Source of the DNA: Arachnopeziza araneosa
Taxonomy: Eukaryota > Ascomycota > Leotiomycetes > Helotiales > Arachnopezizaceae
DNA length: 64,000 nucleotides
Direction of reading: 5' to 3'
NCBI GenBank assembly: GCA_003988855.1
Contig: QYAI01000025.1
Coordinates: 159,406 to 223,405, forward strand
A model generated the notes under the pieces. The model searched no databases, was not told where the DNA came from, and worked only from the letters and a program-made list of their open reading frames with translations. This document shows positions 1-11,178 of this stretch, in pieces. Position numbers and translations under genes: made by a program. Each line of letters starts with the position of its first letter. The stretch's first letter is position 1.

Positions 1-252
1 ACACCCAAGACACCACAGAACGGCTTCGAGGCCGCCCCAGCCAGAACAACAGAGCGCGTCATCGGACATGTTGCCGCAGCTCCTGGTGAGCAGACTTATG
101 ATGCAGTTCCCATTCCAGGTGCCTACTCTGCACCATTAAGATCACCAGGGCTCAACCAGCCACAACACGCCCGATTTGGGAGTGTAGGCGAGGCAATCAC
201 CAGCGATGCGCGGATCGAGAGCCCGCCAGGAAGTCCGAGGGGTTGGAAATAG
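1..252 (+). CDS. C-terminal end of an unrecognised protein (5' truncated)
   Basis: Frame 1 is open from the first base of the window to a TAG at 250-252, giving 83 residues of a C-terminus whose start lies outside. The tail is rich in Pro, Ala, Ser and Gly, with short PGLN and SPPGSPRG-type stretches and a final GWK. There is no transmembrane segment or recognisable motif, so it reads as a disordered tail. The end of an upstream intron cannot be excluded within the first bases. Function unknown. The coding call rests on the open frame, the plausible composition and its position at the window edge, convergent with the next gene. Confidence 0.55.
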   Translation, partial: TPKTPQNGFEAAPARTTERVIGHVAAAPGEQTYDAVPIPGAYSAPLRSPGLNQPQHARFGSVGEAITSDARIESPPGSPRGWK

Positions 253-1089
253 ATGAATCAAAATTTGCTTGTATACTTTTCTTGTGCTTGGAGGACTTTT
301 CAGGGATAGGGAGTTGGGGTTCTGAATGTATACCAATGGATATAAGCTGCATTTCACTCGCTATGGGTTTAGCTAGCTGTTAATATGGTGTGAAATATGA
401 AAATCAGTATAAGAACTCGTCAAGTCCTGGATTATATGATATTCATGAATGTGCAAAACCCCATCTGAACGCCTTTGTGATCCCAAACAGAAGCCCACTG
501 AACATGCCTCTATCAGAGCAAGTCAACCGTCCTTTCGAAGGCCACCGCCATACAGTACTCGAGAAGATCCAACGCCCAGTCCCGGCTCCAAACCGAGCAT
601 CATGACGAGACGAGTTATTTTCGGATCGGATCCAGAGTTCCCACGCAGAGAGGCCGCTCGATTCAGACCCTCAAACGACTCGTCCGATTCGTCTCTGGCC
701 ATCCGTCTCAGACGGGTCGTCTCAGGAGAGCTTCTGTTGTAGAGTCGGCGCTTGGGAGAGGCCACGGAGAGATCATGCAGGGATGGAACGGCACTGTCGA
801 TAGCGAATGAATTATAGACGCATTGAACTATTGTATTTGCATGTCCCGCAGCGATGGTGAAAAAGAGGCTTGATGAAAGCCTCTCTGTATTTGTTCACTT
901 TCTGCCGCCATTCCTTTTGGTTACTGTACTGGTACTGGTATTGGTACACTCGGCATTCTCATCAAGTGATGGATGTGCCAGCCAAACAAAATCGTGCCCC
1001 CCAGTTATAATGAAGCCTTATGATTTCTCCCATCCACCTGCCTGCCCATCCACCCGCCTGCCCTCCCACAGCTCTCATCCCCTTTCCCC
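253..1089. other. Intergenic, no gene seen
   Basis: This is the 3' intergenic space between two convergent genes. Overlapping open frames on both strands at about 449-765 are Arg/Ser/Pro-rich and mirror each other, so they look like chance. The stretch at about 1030-1090 is C/T-rich on the + strand. No RNA gene or repeat is recognised. Confidence 0.6.
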
Positions 1090-1707
1090 TTACTTCCCAA
1101 CAACCTCCTTCGCTTTCTCAACGGCTCTCCCTACCTCCCCCTCCACGGTCTCAACCACATTCTTGACCCCCTCCTTCGCCTTCAGCTTCTCAAATTCCTC
1201 TTTACCTCCCCACTTGTGATACTGCATCCACCGATAACCCTGGGTAAGCTGTGCGCCCTCATTCACAAAGTGACATAGGAAGAGCAGATAGTTCTTCGGT
1301 GAGACGGCGAGCGCATAACGCATGAAGGTGGCCGAGTAGATGGTTAAGGCGCCGGTCATGCGGCCGGAGATTCTGGTGATGGTTAGAGATTCTGACGCCG
1401 TGGCTGACAGAGCAAAGGAAAGCTGGGAGGGAGACGCACAATTCAGGACTCTTTTGCGTGTCCATCACCGCCGCAATAGGGATACCGAAGTTACTGACTG
1501 GGCCCCAGAAATCTGCCGAATTATCAATTAGCATTTACCTCTTCTATTCCTACCCATCCGACTGCTGAAGTACAGCTCAAGAGCGAGCTTAAATCCGAGC
1601 TCCAAGTGTTTGGCTCAGAGTGAGGTAAACATACGGGTAGAGCAGACATAATTGAGGGTGGGATTGGCTCGGATCTTCGCATTGAGTGCTTTGATAAAGG
1701 CTGCCAT
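1090..1707 (-). CDS. MPC1: Mitochondrial pyruvate carrier subunit 1
   Basis: Subunit of the inner-membrane heterodimer that imports pyruvate into the mitochondrial matrix. Three exons on the minus strand: 1635-1707, 1440-1512 and 1090-1372. Introns have GTATGT and GTGCGT donors and phases that match (His and Leu codons are split). The protein is 142 aa. Family hallmarks are an N-terminal AFIKALNAKIRANPTLNYV helix region, then FWGPVSNFGIPIAAV, PELISGRMT, and SPKNYLLFLCHFVNEGAQLT followed by a QGYRW motif, all typical of MPC1 rather than MPC2. The C-terminus is a Lys/Glu-rich helix with fungal length. The ATG at 1707 is the first in frame and fits the family start. A CACGTG element lies about 105 bp upstream. 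The recognition is confident; the partner MPC2 is not in the window. Confidence 0.95.
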
Positions 1708-2193
1708 TTTGGAGTGGAGATATGGGTTGTGCAGAGCAAGCTGCTGAGTGAGGGTGAAGATTTGTAAAGGATGATGATGTTGAGGAAGTTTATCCAACCC
1801 CGAAGTAGGGTCACGTGCGTATTATTAACTGGAAGTTCAGCCGGTTTTTGGAGTTGAAGAAACAAGTGTCTTAGAATAGGAAAGCTTTAGAAATGTCACA
1901 GATCGTAATTGCATTTGATAAATCCTTTCACTGTCACTACCAGAATTGTGCCTTACCTTAAACAAAACTTGCTCTGTCACGCTCGAAAACTAAGAGTTCA
2001 TTTTCGCTGGCCAGACAGTGAGGTTGTATCAATGGTCATTCGACTTGCATTGATGGTGCTGTCTATGCTACATATTGACTAGTTTTTGATATTTGTAGGC
2101 CAAACGCCTCCTCAACGCCTTAATTTTGCTTGAATTTTCTCCTTGCCCCACCATACCCTCGAAAGACCCTTCATGATATGTATCCAAGCTTTG
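1708..2193. promoter_or_regulatory. MPC1 upstream region with CACGTG box
   Basis: The 486 bp between the MPC1 start and the 3' end of the SmB gene hold no credible gene. A TCACGTG element (CACGTG at 1812-1817) lies about 105 bp upstream of the MPC1 ATG. That sequence is a known binding core for bHLH/bZIP regulators, and its use here is inferred. Nothing else is recognised. Confidence 0.4.
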
Positions 2194-3127
2194 TTATCTT
2201 CTTGGGGGAGCAAACCCTGGAGGTGGGCCTCCTCCTGGTGGGAAACCTGGTGGCGGGAAAGCTCCTCCAAAACCTCCTGGCGGTGCTAGGTTGTGAGTCA
2301 GCATAACGAGTGAATATCAGGATTGGATAACCATACCAGCTCGTCCAAATCCAGGTGCACCAGGGAATCCACCAGGGGCTCCAAAACCTCCAGGTGCGCC
2401 CATAGCTGCAGGACCCTATCAAATATTAGCTGTAATCTCTACAAACAATACAAACAGGAGCATACCGCTAGGCCAATTGGTGCACCACGTCCAGCTGGTC
2501 GTGCAATACCAGCACCTGCAGCCAAAGTTGAAGACATTCCACCTGGCGCACTCGCTCCTAATCTCGCAGCTGGATCCGCTGGAGGTGGGGATTCGACAGA
2601 TAGAGAGATGATATGAGCCCCTCGGACGATCGCAAGACCCAAGGTACGCTTCTCCTCTGACTCGACGAGTGGAGCAGAGCTACTTGCAGCGCCTGGTGCT
2701 GCCGATTTTGTTGCCTTGCGCTTTACACGTCTGAACTCCTCGGTGTCGGCGAGAACCAGGTTCATATGCTGTGAAAGTTAGGTTTTGACCAAACTCGACC
2801 AGATGCGCATAGTACCTTATCAAAAGCAAGCATTTGTCCAACCATTTGACGTCCATCGTTCAGTGTAACCCGCATGCGATAGTTTATCTGAAAGAGAATA
2901 GAATGGTTAGCAAATGTAAAGTAGACAAACTCTCGCCTAAACTGTCCTGACCAGCATCGCGGGTCCAGGTTTCAAGGAATCGAAGAAAGCTCCGGAGGCT
3001 TCAAAGGGGTATTTAACGTACAAGGCCCGCCTATTGAAAGAGTTAAGGTCAGCCTACAATGTCAACATTGAGCTTGATAGCTAGGAGAAGGGTCTAAACT
3101 CACCATCTTTCCCTGCTTGTTCGCCAT
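2194..3127 (-). CDS. SMB1: Small nuclear ribonucleoprotein SmB/B' (Sm core)
   Basis: Core component of the heptameric Sm ring on U1, U2, U4 and U5 snRNAs. Five exons on the minus strand: 3104-3127, 2816-2887, 2466-2768, 2337-2415 and 2194-2285, giving 189 aa with all phases consistent. The Sm1 motif is INYRMRVTLNDGRQMVGQML followed by AFDKHMNLVL, and the Sm2 motif is RTLGLAIVRGAHIISLSVE. Between them is the RRVKRK linker with an Ala/Ser-rich insert. The C-terminal tail has Gly/Pro-rich PGGF and PPGF repeats typical of SmB. Exon 1 codes only eight residues (MANKQGKM) and is followed by an intron of about 216 nt, long for this window. The 5' end faces the L11 gene across 292 bp. A spliceosome component that is itself interrupted by four introns. 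Confidence 0.93.
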
Positions 3128-3419
3128 GTTGATCGAGATGCACGTACAACGGCTTCTCTTGAGTATTTCAAATATTGGAATTGAAGTGCTTGGACTTCAA
3201 CAACTGTTCAGCTTTCACAAGCGTGATAAGTTGTGATTTGATGATCTTCTGCTTCATGGCGGCTCTGGTCGAAATTCATATCAAGTTCGCTTAGCTAGAT
3301 CAGTTTAGGTTAGCGTCTCTGCTAGCCCACACACTCAATTCGGAATTTCAACCTCGAACTTTTCTGACTATCCGACCAAACCACCAACAGAATCCCACGT
3401 CAATTCGCCTTCAATCAAA
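3128..3419. promoter_or_regulatory. Bidirectional promoter, SmB / ribosomal protein L11
   Basis: The 292 bp between the two divergent start codons must carry promoter elements and leaders for both genes. The sequence is not strongly biased and no TATA box is evident. Shared control of an snRNP and a ribosomal protein gene is an inference from position only. Confidence 0.5.
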
Positions 3420-4047
3420 ATGGCAGAAGATAAGGCCGGAAACCCTATGAAGGAGCTTCGAATCCAGAAGCTTGTTCTTAATATCTCAGTTGGAGAGTCT
3501 GGTGACAGACTTACTCGTGCCGCAAAGGTGTTGGAACAATTGAGCGGTCAAACTCCTGTCTATAGTACGTTTTTTAATTCTTGAAAGCTTTCGACGGTTC
3601 CTAATAATATCTCATAGGCAAGGCCCGATACACTGTCCGAACATTCGGTATCCGTCGTAACGAAAAGATTGCCGTCCATGTCACCGTGCGTGGACCAAAG
3701 GCTGAGGAAATCTTGGAGCGTGGATTGAAGGTCAAGGAATATGAACTCCGAAAGCGAAACTTCTCTGAGACTGGCAATTTTGGTTTCGGTATCAGTGAAC
3801 ATATCGATCTTGGTATCAAGTACGACCCTGCGATTGGTATTTACGGAATGGATTTCTACGCCTGCATGTGAGTAGTCCAGACAGCATTCCGGATCGACTC
3901 CAGTACTGATGATATAACAGGACTCGTCCTGGTGAGCGCGTTGCTAAGCGCCGTCGTGCACAAACCCACGTTGGATCTGCCCACAAGATCAAGCGTGAGG
4001 AGACAGTTAAATGGTTCAAGAACCGTTTCGAGGGTATCGTTAGATAA
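3420..4047 (+). CDS. RPL11: 60S ribosomal protein L11 (uL5)
   Basis: Large-subunit protein that sits at the central protuberance and contacts 5S rRNA. Three exons: 3420-3564, 3618-3867 and 3921-4047, giving 173 aa, matching the usual 170-175 aa. The first intron splits a Ser codon and the second a Met codon. Clear family sequence: MKELRIQKLVLNISVGESGD, LTRAAKVLEQLSGQTPVYSK, RRNEKIAVHVTVRG, FGISEHIDLGIKYDPAIGIYG, and the basic end with KRRRAQTHVGSAHKIKRE. The ATG at 3420 is in a good context (caaaATGgc). Highly expressed housekeeping gene, divergent from SmB. Confidence 0.97.
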
Positions 4048-4336
4048 ATGCGGCATTCGAGGCTGGGAACATGATTCTTTCTACATTTCGCATGGGCTTA
4101 TGGAGTAAATGAGTTAAGCATGAAAGTATCGTCAAAATGGCTGTATGTCACTGCATCTACGGATCAGAATGCATTTAAACACAGTCAACAACACTGTTCA
4201 GCTAGTCCTATGGACGCTGCGGCCTAAGAGTCCGACCGGCTTGCCGGCTTTTTGCAAACGTTTTGTGATGATTTTCTAGGCGCGTAGATGATCAAGTTGA
4301 TTGATGCTCTTATTTCTCTTAAGGCTGATCAACGGC

Positions 4337-4684
4337 TCATGTGCAAGATTTGCCAGACGCCGATCCAGCCCCTCTCATGAATGTAAATTTCCAGAACGGA
4401 AACAATGTATGTTCACCAATAAGGCTTTTTCCCTTGTTCACTTCGTTGAAACTCTGACTGCCAACGTCCTGGTTTTGATCACCCTGCTCTTGACTGCCTA
4501 GCTTAGAAGCATGGCCAAGCAAGTGGTGGTTCGATCCTCCGGCTCGCGAGTAAGCTTCCTCGATATTCTTGGTGCCTGGTGTTTTGAAAGAATTGAGAAC
4601 ACTCGAGCTACTCTCTGGATTTGAAGATGGTTGAGTCTCTGTAGAAGGTGCGTTTGAGTCGGTGGTCGAGTTTCTGGGATCCAT
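4337..4684 (-). CDS. Small disordered hypothetical protein
   Basis: An ATG-initiated open frame of 115 codons. The first 85 residues are Ser/Thr/Asn/Gln-rich and contain a KTPGTKNIEEAYSRAGGSNHH segment and an ASKLGSQEQGDQNQ segment. Such TPGTKNI..AYSRAG phrases occur, as I remember, in small conserved fungal proteins of unknown function. The last 25 residues after VNKGKSLIG are unlike the rest and may be intron read-through, because a GTGAAC donor follows ATTG, but I found no convincing downstream exon. Boundaries at the 3' end are therefore doubtful. Confidence 0.45.
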   Translation of the reverse strand: MDPRNSTTDSNAPSTETQPSSNPESSSSVLNSFKTPGTKNIEEAYSRAGGSNHHLLGHASKLGSQEQGDQNQDVGSQSFNEVNKGKSLIGEHTLFPFWKFTFMRGAGSASGKSCT

Positions 4685-5482
4685 GATAGAGATGAGGGTC
4701 TTGTCTTTTGAAGATTGCTTTTACGCAAACGTAGATGCAGGTAGATCTCTATTTGTGATATCGAAAGTTTGAATCAGACTCCTTCTTGTAGAGCGTAGGA
4801 CATCATTGCTTCTCTCTCTTAAGAACCTGAGTACTCGGCAATATCCGCTCGTACCTGACCTTTGTCATCATGTCATTATTTCGTACTATCATTGAAGCTA
4901 GGAGAGCATATGATTAGTATCTGCTTTGGAGCACCTTGTATAAACTTGGCGTAATGAATATCTAGACGTCATCGAGCTTGATGAATGGTCTAGGTCTGGT
5001 TCATTATGCAGTAGTGAGAGTCACTGTATTATATTATCAGGGGTCACTATAGATAACTGTATTACTAGGTTTCACATGTCTCAAAACTTACCTCTACCTT
5101 TGGAGGATAATCTCCTTTTTCCATTTCGAAAAACGTCTACAAGATATAGAATTACAGATTAGCTCCCCAGTATGTAATAGGTATCTAACCATACCTATGT
5201 TGGTTATTGACAATACTACAATGGTGTATTGCAACGATACGGGAATGTTTTTATATGTTAAATTGAGTTCACTAATTCCTCCATCATCTCTCATATGAAA
5301 AGTACAGTCTTGCCAACAAGTCCAACTCCAAGCACCATACAATTCCCCTAACGCGAGGAGAACGCTATAATTGATTTAATTTACCCTCTTCACTGCTCAA
5401 ATATCAAATTCATTCGCTCGGTTCACTCGGTCAATGGTCGACCCTTTCCTCTCTCCTCCAAAAGCACCGATTCCCGTGTCAT
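4685..5482. other. Intergenic, AT-rich, no gene seen
   Basis: About 800 bp upstream of the previous minus-strand gene and downstream of the next. It is AT-rich with only short open frames. No repeat, RNA gene or motif is recognised. Confidence 0.6.
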
Positions 5483-6036
5483 TTACTTATTCTGCCCTGC
5501 CCCAGTGGTAAAACTAGCAGATGGCAGTCAGCCTCGCAATCATTCTCACAGCTTGGCTCGCCATTCCACCAACGGTACACAATAGAAGACAACTCACTTG
5601 TGCCACATTTTCCCCAGTAAACCAGTCTCCGGTTTCATATCATGGAAAGACTGCCGTCTCGCCTGAGCTGCCGCGTCGGTGCTATTTCTCTTCTGGTTCA
5701 TGAGGCCCGAGAAGAGACCACTTCCGCTTCCGGCGCCGAAGACTTTGGAGATGGACCCGGTTGATCCCTGATTCAGCTTGCTGTTAGCTCGCGTTTCCAA
5801 TTGATTTGTGAAGATAGTTCAAATAAGGAGGGAAAAGAAGAAGGCGTAAGGTGAAAACAGGTATCTAATCCGGAGAATTGCACCGGATTGCTCGGAATGG
5901 TGGGAATGTAAAAGACGGAATGATTTCATGCAGAAAGAGGAACACAAACCTTTCGATCACCGCCAATATTATTCGTAGGCGTGCTGACCGTCCCCGAACC
6001 ACCCTTAACCGCCGTTGCATTGGATGAAGAAGCCAT
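5483..6036 (-). CDS. Small conserved fungal protein of unknown function (95 aa)
   Basis: Three exons on the minus strand: 5950-6036, 5598-5767 and 5483-5513, with GTTTGT and GTGAGT donors and CAG/TAG acceptors. Phases agree and give 95 aa. The N-terminus is a Ser/Thr/Gly-rich disordered stretch. The core reads GLFSGLMNQKRNSTDAAAQA followed by RRQSFHDMKPETG, then LLGKMWHNFTTG and a short GQNK end. A core of this kind (KRNSTDAAAxARRQSF..MKP..G..G.MW..FTxG) is familiar from small fungal proteins without an assigned function. The RRNS/RRQS-like stretches resemble basophilic kinase sites. The last exon is only 31 nt; without it the frame would stop after MWHK, losing the conserved FTTG end. Confidence 0.75.
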
Positions 6037-6763
6037 TGCCCGTGTTTCTTTGGTCTGAATGTCTTGTGCTGGTAGCTCCTCCCTTTGTAGATGGGTCTAG
6101 ATATCCGTTCGATTCGTTGCTATGAACACCAATCGAACAAATAATTTCTGCAAAGAATGAATTAAATATAGTAACTACTATATACTGCAAAGGATGGGGA
6201 GAGCCCATCTTTATACCACATTACCCCTCCACATTCCCCTTCCCCTCCGCTCCTTTGTCATCCCAATCGACTCCAATCCAATGCAATCCCGCACCACACT
6301 TAATAATGATCTCACCACTCAGCCCTGCACCCCGCTCGTCACCCCCTAGCTACATTTCACTTACCACACAAGACCAATGAAACTACATGGCATAATCGGA
6401 TAGTCAGGCCACATTCATGCACGAAGACCCCGATCTTCACTTCAGATATATATGGCACTGCGATGACGATGTGAAGTCTGGATCGGGTGTTGAAAAAAGT
6501 CAACTGCGTGAAGAAGATGTATATCCAGTTACTCGAGCTCTGCTCTGATATAATTAATGAGGGTTTCTGTCTCAATATTGAAATTGTGCCTGGTACAAGG
6601 CAGTGAATTGTTTCCAAAGGTATGGATTCTTCGCCAAAACTTGTGATGAGGGTTCCTTCTAGGCTCTCAAGCAAAACCCCTTTCACCGGTAACCATTCCA
6701 ATCAACCCTCGCCCTTATCAATGCTTCCCGTACATAAAGTTCACCTCGCGCCATGCATACTAT
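6037..6763. other. Intergenic between the 95-aa gene and PYC
   Basis: Contains the upstream region of the 95-aa gene and the 3' flank of PYC. C-rich runs at about 6220-6350 (+ strand) look like promoter/leader composition for the minus-strand gene. No further gene is seen. Confidence 0.5.
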
Positions 6764-9700
6764 TTATTCTCCCGGTTTGACAATCTTACAGATAAGATCC
6801 GCTCCTCCCACGGAATCGCCCTCTCTGATTTGGATGCTGCTGACCTTACCCGCATGAGGTGCGGAAATAACCATTTCCTATGATTGTTAGTATAGCGACA
6901 ATATTCTTTTGGCATCTGACTTACCATCTTCATGGCACTGAGGACAGCAATAGGATCACCCTTTTTAACCTCGCCACCATCCTTGACACGGATCTCAACA
7001 ACGACGCCAGACATTGGTGCTCCAACTTGGCTGCTGTCTCCAGGATCTGCCTTGGGCCTGCTAGTATTCTCAACAGCAGCTTTGTTGTCATCTACAGTAA
7101 CTTGACGAACTTCTCCGTTCATCTCGTAGAAGACTTCTCTCTGGCCGGTGGTATCCGATAGTGGTCCAATTGCGAGGAGCTTCAGGATCAATACCTTACC
7201 CTTCTCAAGCTCGACGTGGAATTCCTCTCCGATCTCAGGCCTAGTAAGGAAGTACTTGGTGGGAAGAACACTCAAGTCACCATATTTCTGGACAAACTTT
7301 CTGTAATCTTCAAACACCTTGGGATACATCGCATAACTAGCGACATCGCATTCAGTAACGCTTCCGTATTTGGTGTAGATGTCCTTCTTGATCTTTGCGA
7401 GATCGAGGGGCTCCAAGAACAAACCTGGGCGTTTGTCGAGCTTACGTCTCCCGCGGAGAGCATTTGTTCTGAGAGGCTCAGGGAAGCCTCCATATGGTTG
7501 ACCCATAAGACCTTCGAAGAATTCAAGGACAGACCCTGGGAAGTCCAACTCTCCAGCTTTCTTTTGAACGTCGTCGAAACTGAGATTATTCGAGACCATG
7601 AATTGGGCCAAATCACCCACAACTTTCGACGTTGGCGTAACTTTGACAATATCGCCAAGCAAGTCGTTGGCATGTTCGTAAGCCTTCTTGGTTTCTGCCC
7701 ATTGTGCTCCGAGACCAAGTTGCGAGGCTTGGAACATCATGTTGGTAAGCTGACCACCAGGAATCTCATGCTCGTAAACCTCAGGATCTGGACCAGAGAG
7801 ACCAGCCTCGAATGGTGAGTAGAGCAGGCGAAGTTGGGCCCAGTATGTGTCGATTGCACGAACGTGATGAACGTTAAGACCGGGTTCAAAGTCTGAACCT
7901 TCAAGTGAAGCAAGGACAGCGCCAACACTAGGTTGAGATGTCATACCAGACAAGCTATCAGTGGCAGTATCAACGGCATCAGCACCTGCATTCGCGCAAG
8001 CTACCATGGAAGCAACGCCAGTTCCAGCTGAGTCATGTGTGTGGACGTGAATTGGGAGATCTGGGTACTTCTTGCGAATAGATCCAATCAACAAGGTAGC
8101 AGCCTTTGGTTTAAGGACACCAGCCATGTCCTTGATACCAAGAATGTGAATCTTCAAATGGACAAGTTTCTCTACTAAAGCAAGATAGTACTCCAAGTTG
8201 TACTTCTTATGTGGATTTAGCACTATTACCAAGTTAGCACTGTGAATAACTAAATCACTTAGGGAGCTCGGAAGCTCAGGAGCCGGTGTAAGAGCGGATA
8301 CACATATGAAATGCGGGCCTCCGGCTCTTAAAGCAGCTCTCAAATTCCAAAGCGCCAATACAAAAGAATAGAGACTTACTATCACCACTATAGCAGACGG
8401 TTCCCTCAACAACACCGCCAGCTTTCTGGACAGCCTTAATGCCAACCTCGAGCTGGTCGATATCATTCAACGCATCGAAGACCCTGAAAATATCGACGCC
8501 ATGCTTCTTAGCTTGCTCACAGAAGTGGTAGATGGCATTATCGGGTAGTGATGAGTATGCAACACCGTTTGCTCCACGTAGCAACATTTGGAATGGAATG
8601 TTGGGGACTGCCTTTCGCATCTTTCGGAGTCTGTCCCAAGGATCTTCATACAAAAATCTCATGGCAACGTCAAACGTGGCGCCACCCCAGCACTCAAGAG
8701 AATAGAGGTTGCTATAAGCATGGCTAGTCTCCTTTGCAATGTTTAGAAGGTCAACGGTTCGGACTCGGGTTGCCAACAGCGACTGATGGGCATCACGCCA
8801 AGTTGTGTCCATGAGAAGACAACCCTTGTTCTTTCGAACTGCTTTGGCGAAAGCCTCAGGGCCTTGCTCGACAATGATGTTTCTCCATCCCTTCTGGCAT
8901 GGTTCAGAAGTATCGATCTTGTGGCCAGCATCATCAAAAAGCTCTGGCATAATGATTTCAGTCTTGAGTTTGGGGTCTCCGATTTGACCCTTGATGCTGC
9001 TACCATTGACAGCAACATCCGCCAAATATGATAGCAGTTTTTGGGCACGATTTTGACTACCAACAAGATCGAACAGTGCCGGTGTGTCGTCAATGAAGGT
9101 TGTCCAGCAGTTACCCTCGATGAATGTTGGATGTGTAAGTAGAGATGCTAAGAAAGGAATATTGGTCTTGACACCACGAATACGGAACTCCACTAGAGCA
9201 CGGAGCATCTTTCTTCGGGCAATTTCATAGGTAGAGCCATGGCAAGTGCACTTTACCAGCATCGAATCGTAGAACGCTGATCGAATGAATGAGTTAGCAT
9301 GTGTCATAAGAATTGGAGACAATCCAGAAAAAAATACGGCCAAGTCCAGTTCGAGCTGTAAGCTCAACCCAATGGTCGCAAGAAGATATGGGAATCAGAG
9401 ACTGAGGAAGAAGGAAGGAGTTACTAACGAGTAATCATGGCGCCAGCGAAACCATTTCCACCGTCTAGTCGAACTCCGTTACCACCTGCTGATCGGTAAA
9501 CTTCGATCTTTCCAGTATCAGGCGAGAAGCCTTTTGCCGGATCTTCTGTGGTGATACGGCACTGAATTGCAAAACCTCGCGTAGAGATACGGTCTTGCGT
9601 AAGTCCAAGCTGGGCTAGAGTGGCACCTGCAGCAATTTGGATCTGGGCAGCGATGATATCGATGCCGGTGATTTCCTCGGTGATAGTATGCTCGACTTGA

Positions 9701-11178
9701 ATACGGGGATTTATTTCGATAAAGTAGTATCGATTCTTCTGGTCAACCAGGAATTCCGCTGTACCAGCATTGCGGTAATTCACTGACTTTGCCAGTTTAA
9801 CTGCATCATTCAGGAGAGCATCTCTGACGGCGACTGGGAGATCTTTAGCTGGTGCTAACTCGACGACTTTCTGATGTCTTCGCTGCACGGAACAGTCACG
9901 CTCGTACAAGTGCACAATGTTTCCATGGTTATCGCCTAGAAGTTGGACCTCGATATGTTTGGGCTTGTCAAGGAAGCGCTCAACAAACACGGTTCCGTTG
10001 CCAAAAGCGGATTTTGCCTCGGATGTGGCACGCTTGAAGGAGTCTTCAAGGTCTGCTTGCTGTCGGACAACTCGCATACCACGTCCACCACCTCCATATG
10101 CGGCCTTGATAATGATAGGGAAGCCAAATTCGTCAGTGAATTTCTTTACGTCCTCGAATTTGTCGACTGCTCCTTCGGTACCGGGAACAACCGGAACACC
10201 AGCATTTATAGCCAAGGTCCTCGCAGACACCTTGTCTCCGAGGGAGTCAATGACTTCGGGTGAAGGCCCCACGAACTGTGGGGATCAGTCAGCGGCATAT
10301 GTGTGAAACGTGTGAGAGGTGGCCTTACAATGAGACCAGCTTTCTCGACATTTCTGGCAAACCCAGCATTCTCAGAAAGGAAGCCGTATCCTGTCAAAGA
10401 CTCAGCAATGTTCATCATATATCCAAGGTTCAGGTCCTACCAGGATGGATCATTTGAGCTCCATGTTGCAACGCGATCTTGATAATCTCATCACCTGCAA
10501 GATATGCTCCGACCGGTGTATATTGACCTCGTTTTCCGATCATGTAGGCCTCATCGGCTTCTGCAGAGCAGGAGTTATCATTAGCATGTTGCCCCATGTG
10601 CGAAAAATGTGTAGTAGGTACTAACTCTGCCTGTGCATGCCCAGTCGGTCCTCATAACTGCCATTCATCAGCCCTGCTAAGAAGTTTTTCCGACATTGGA
10701 TCCTACCTGAACACAGCGACCGTCTGTAGGGAAAGTTCGTGGGCCTGTTCATAAATTAGCAGATGCATGCAAAAGAAGATTGGTTAGGGTGGTTGACTGA
10801 CAGTACGGAAGATCTGTAAAATCACATGCTGGTTAGCAGACCATCTTCACTTACCCCACCACAAATGAACACCTACACGAATAGCTAGAGAACATGGTTA
10901 GCAACCTGCAATTAACGTAGCATATAAGGAGAACTTACGAATCTCTCCTCGATTAGCCACTGTAGTACGCAAGAGAGGTCGTCAGCAAGGATCCCCCCAT
11001 AAAGTTACGACGAATTGGCCTCTCAAAGGTTAAGGGGAAGCGGACCTAGAATTTTCTTCAATTGCATAATAGAGGAATTGGCACGAATGCGATGAATGGT
11101 GGTTGGAGGCTTTGGGATATCCTCGCCCTCCTCGAAAACCTCGCTGTAGGGGCCATTGGGTCCATGGAGGTCGGTCAT
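6764..11178 (-). CDS. PYC: Pyruvate carboxylase
   Basis: Biotin enzyme making oxaloacetate from pyruvate, bicarbonate and ATP; cytosolic in most fungi. Twelve exons (minus strand): 11046-11178, 10939-10959, 10877-10884, 10802-10813, 10707-10744, 10626-10657, 10441-10560, 10329-10390, 9429-10275, 8380-9276, 6925-8222 and 6764-6877, giving 1193 aa, the usual length. The biotin carboxylase domain spans roughly 40-490 (VANRGEIPIRIFRT, GGGGRGMRVV, EINPRIQVEHT). The carboxyltransferase domain has TTWRDAHQSLLATR, ECWGGATFDVAMRFL and the conserved IKDMAG..HTHDSAG region. The C-terminal biotinyl domain carries the AMKM lysine, with an intron directly after that motif. Every intron preserves phase and family sequence. 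Start chosen at the ATG at 11178 (MTDLHGPNG); the frame is open a further 47 codons upstream but without ATG. Confidence 0.96.

Noticed and set aside
449..765. Opposing 80-97 codon frames between the first gene and MPC1
   Set aside because: They overlap each other on opposite strands, are Arg/Ser/Pro-rich and have no recognisable motif or clear start context.
7216..7818. 200-codon open frame antisense to PYC
   Set aside because: It lies wholly opposite a confidently recognised coding exon and shows no family resemblance; a shadow of codon bias.
6925..8466. Long PYC open frame read from about 8466 as coding throughout
   Set aside because: The first 80 or so codons are intron and non-matching frame; the real exon starts at 8222 where MLNPHKKYN begins after a TAG acceptor.
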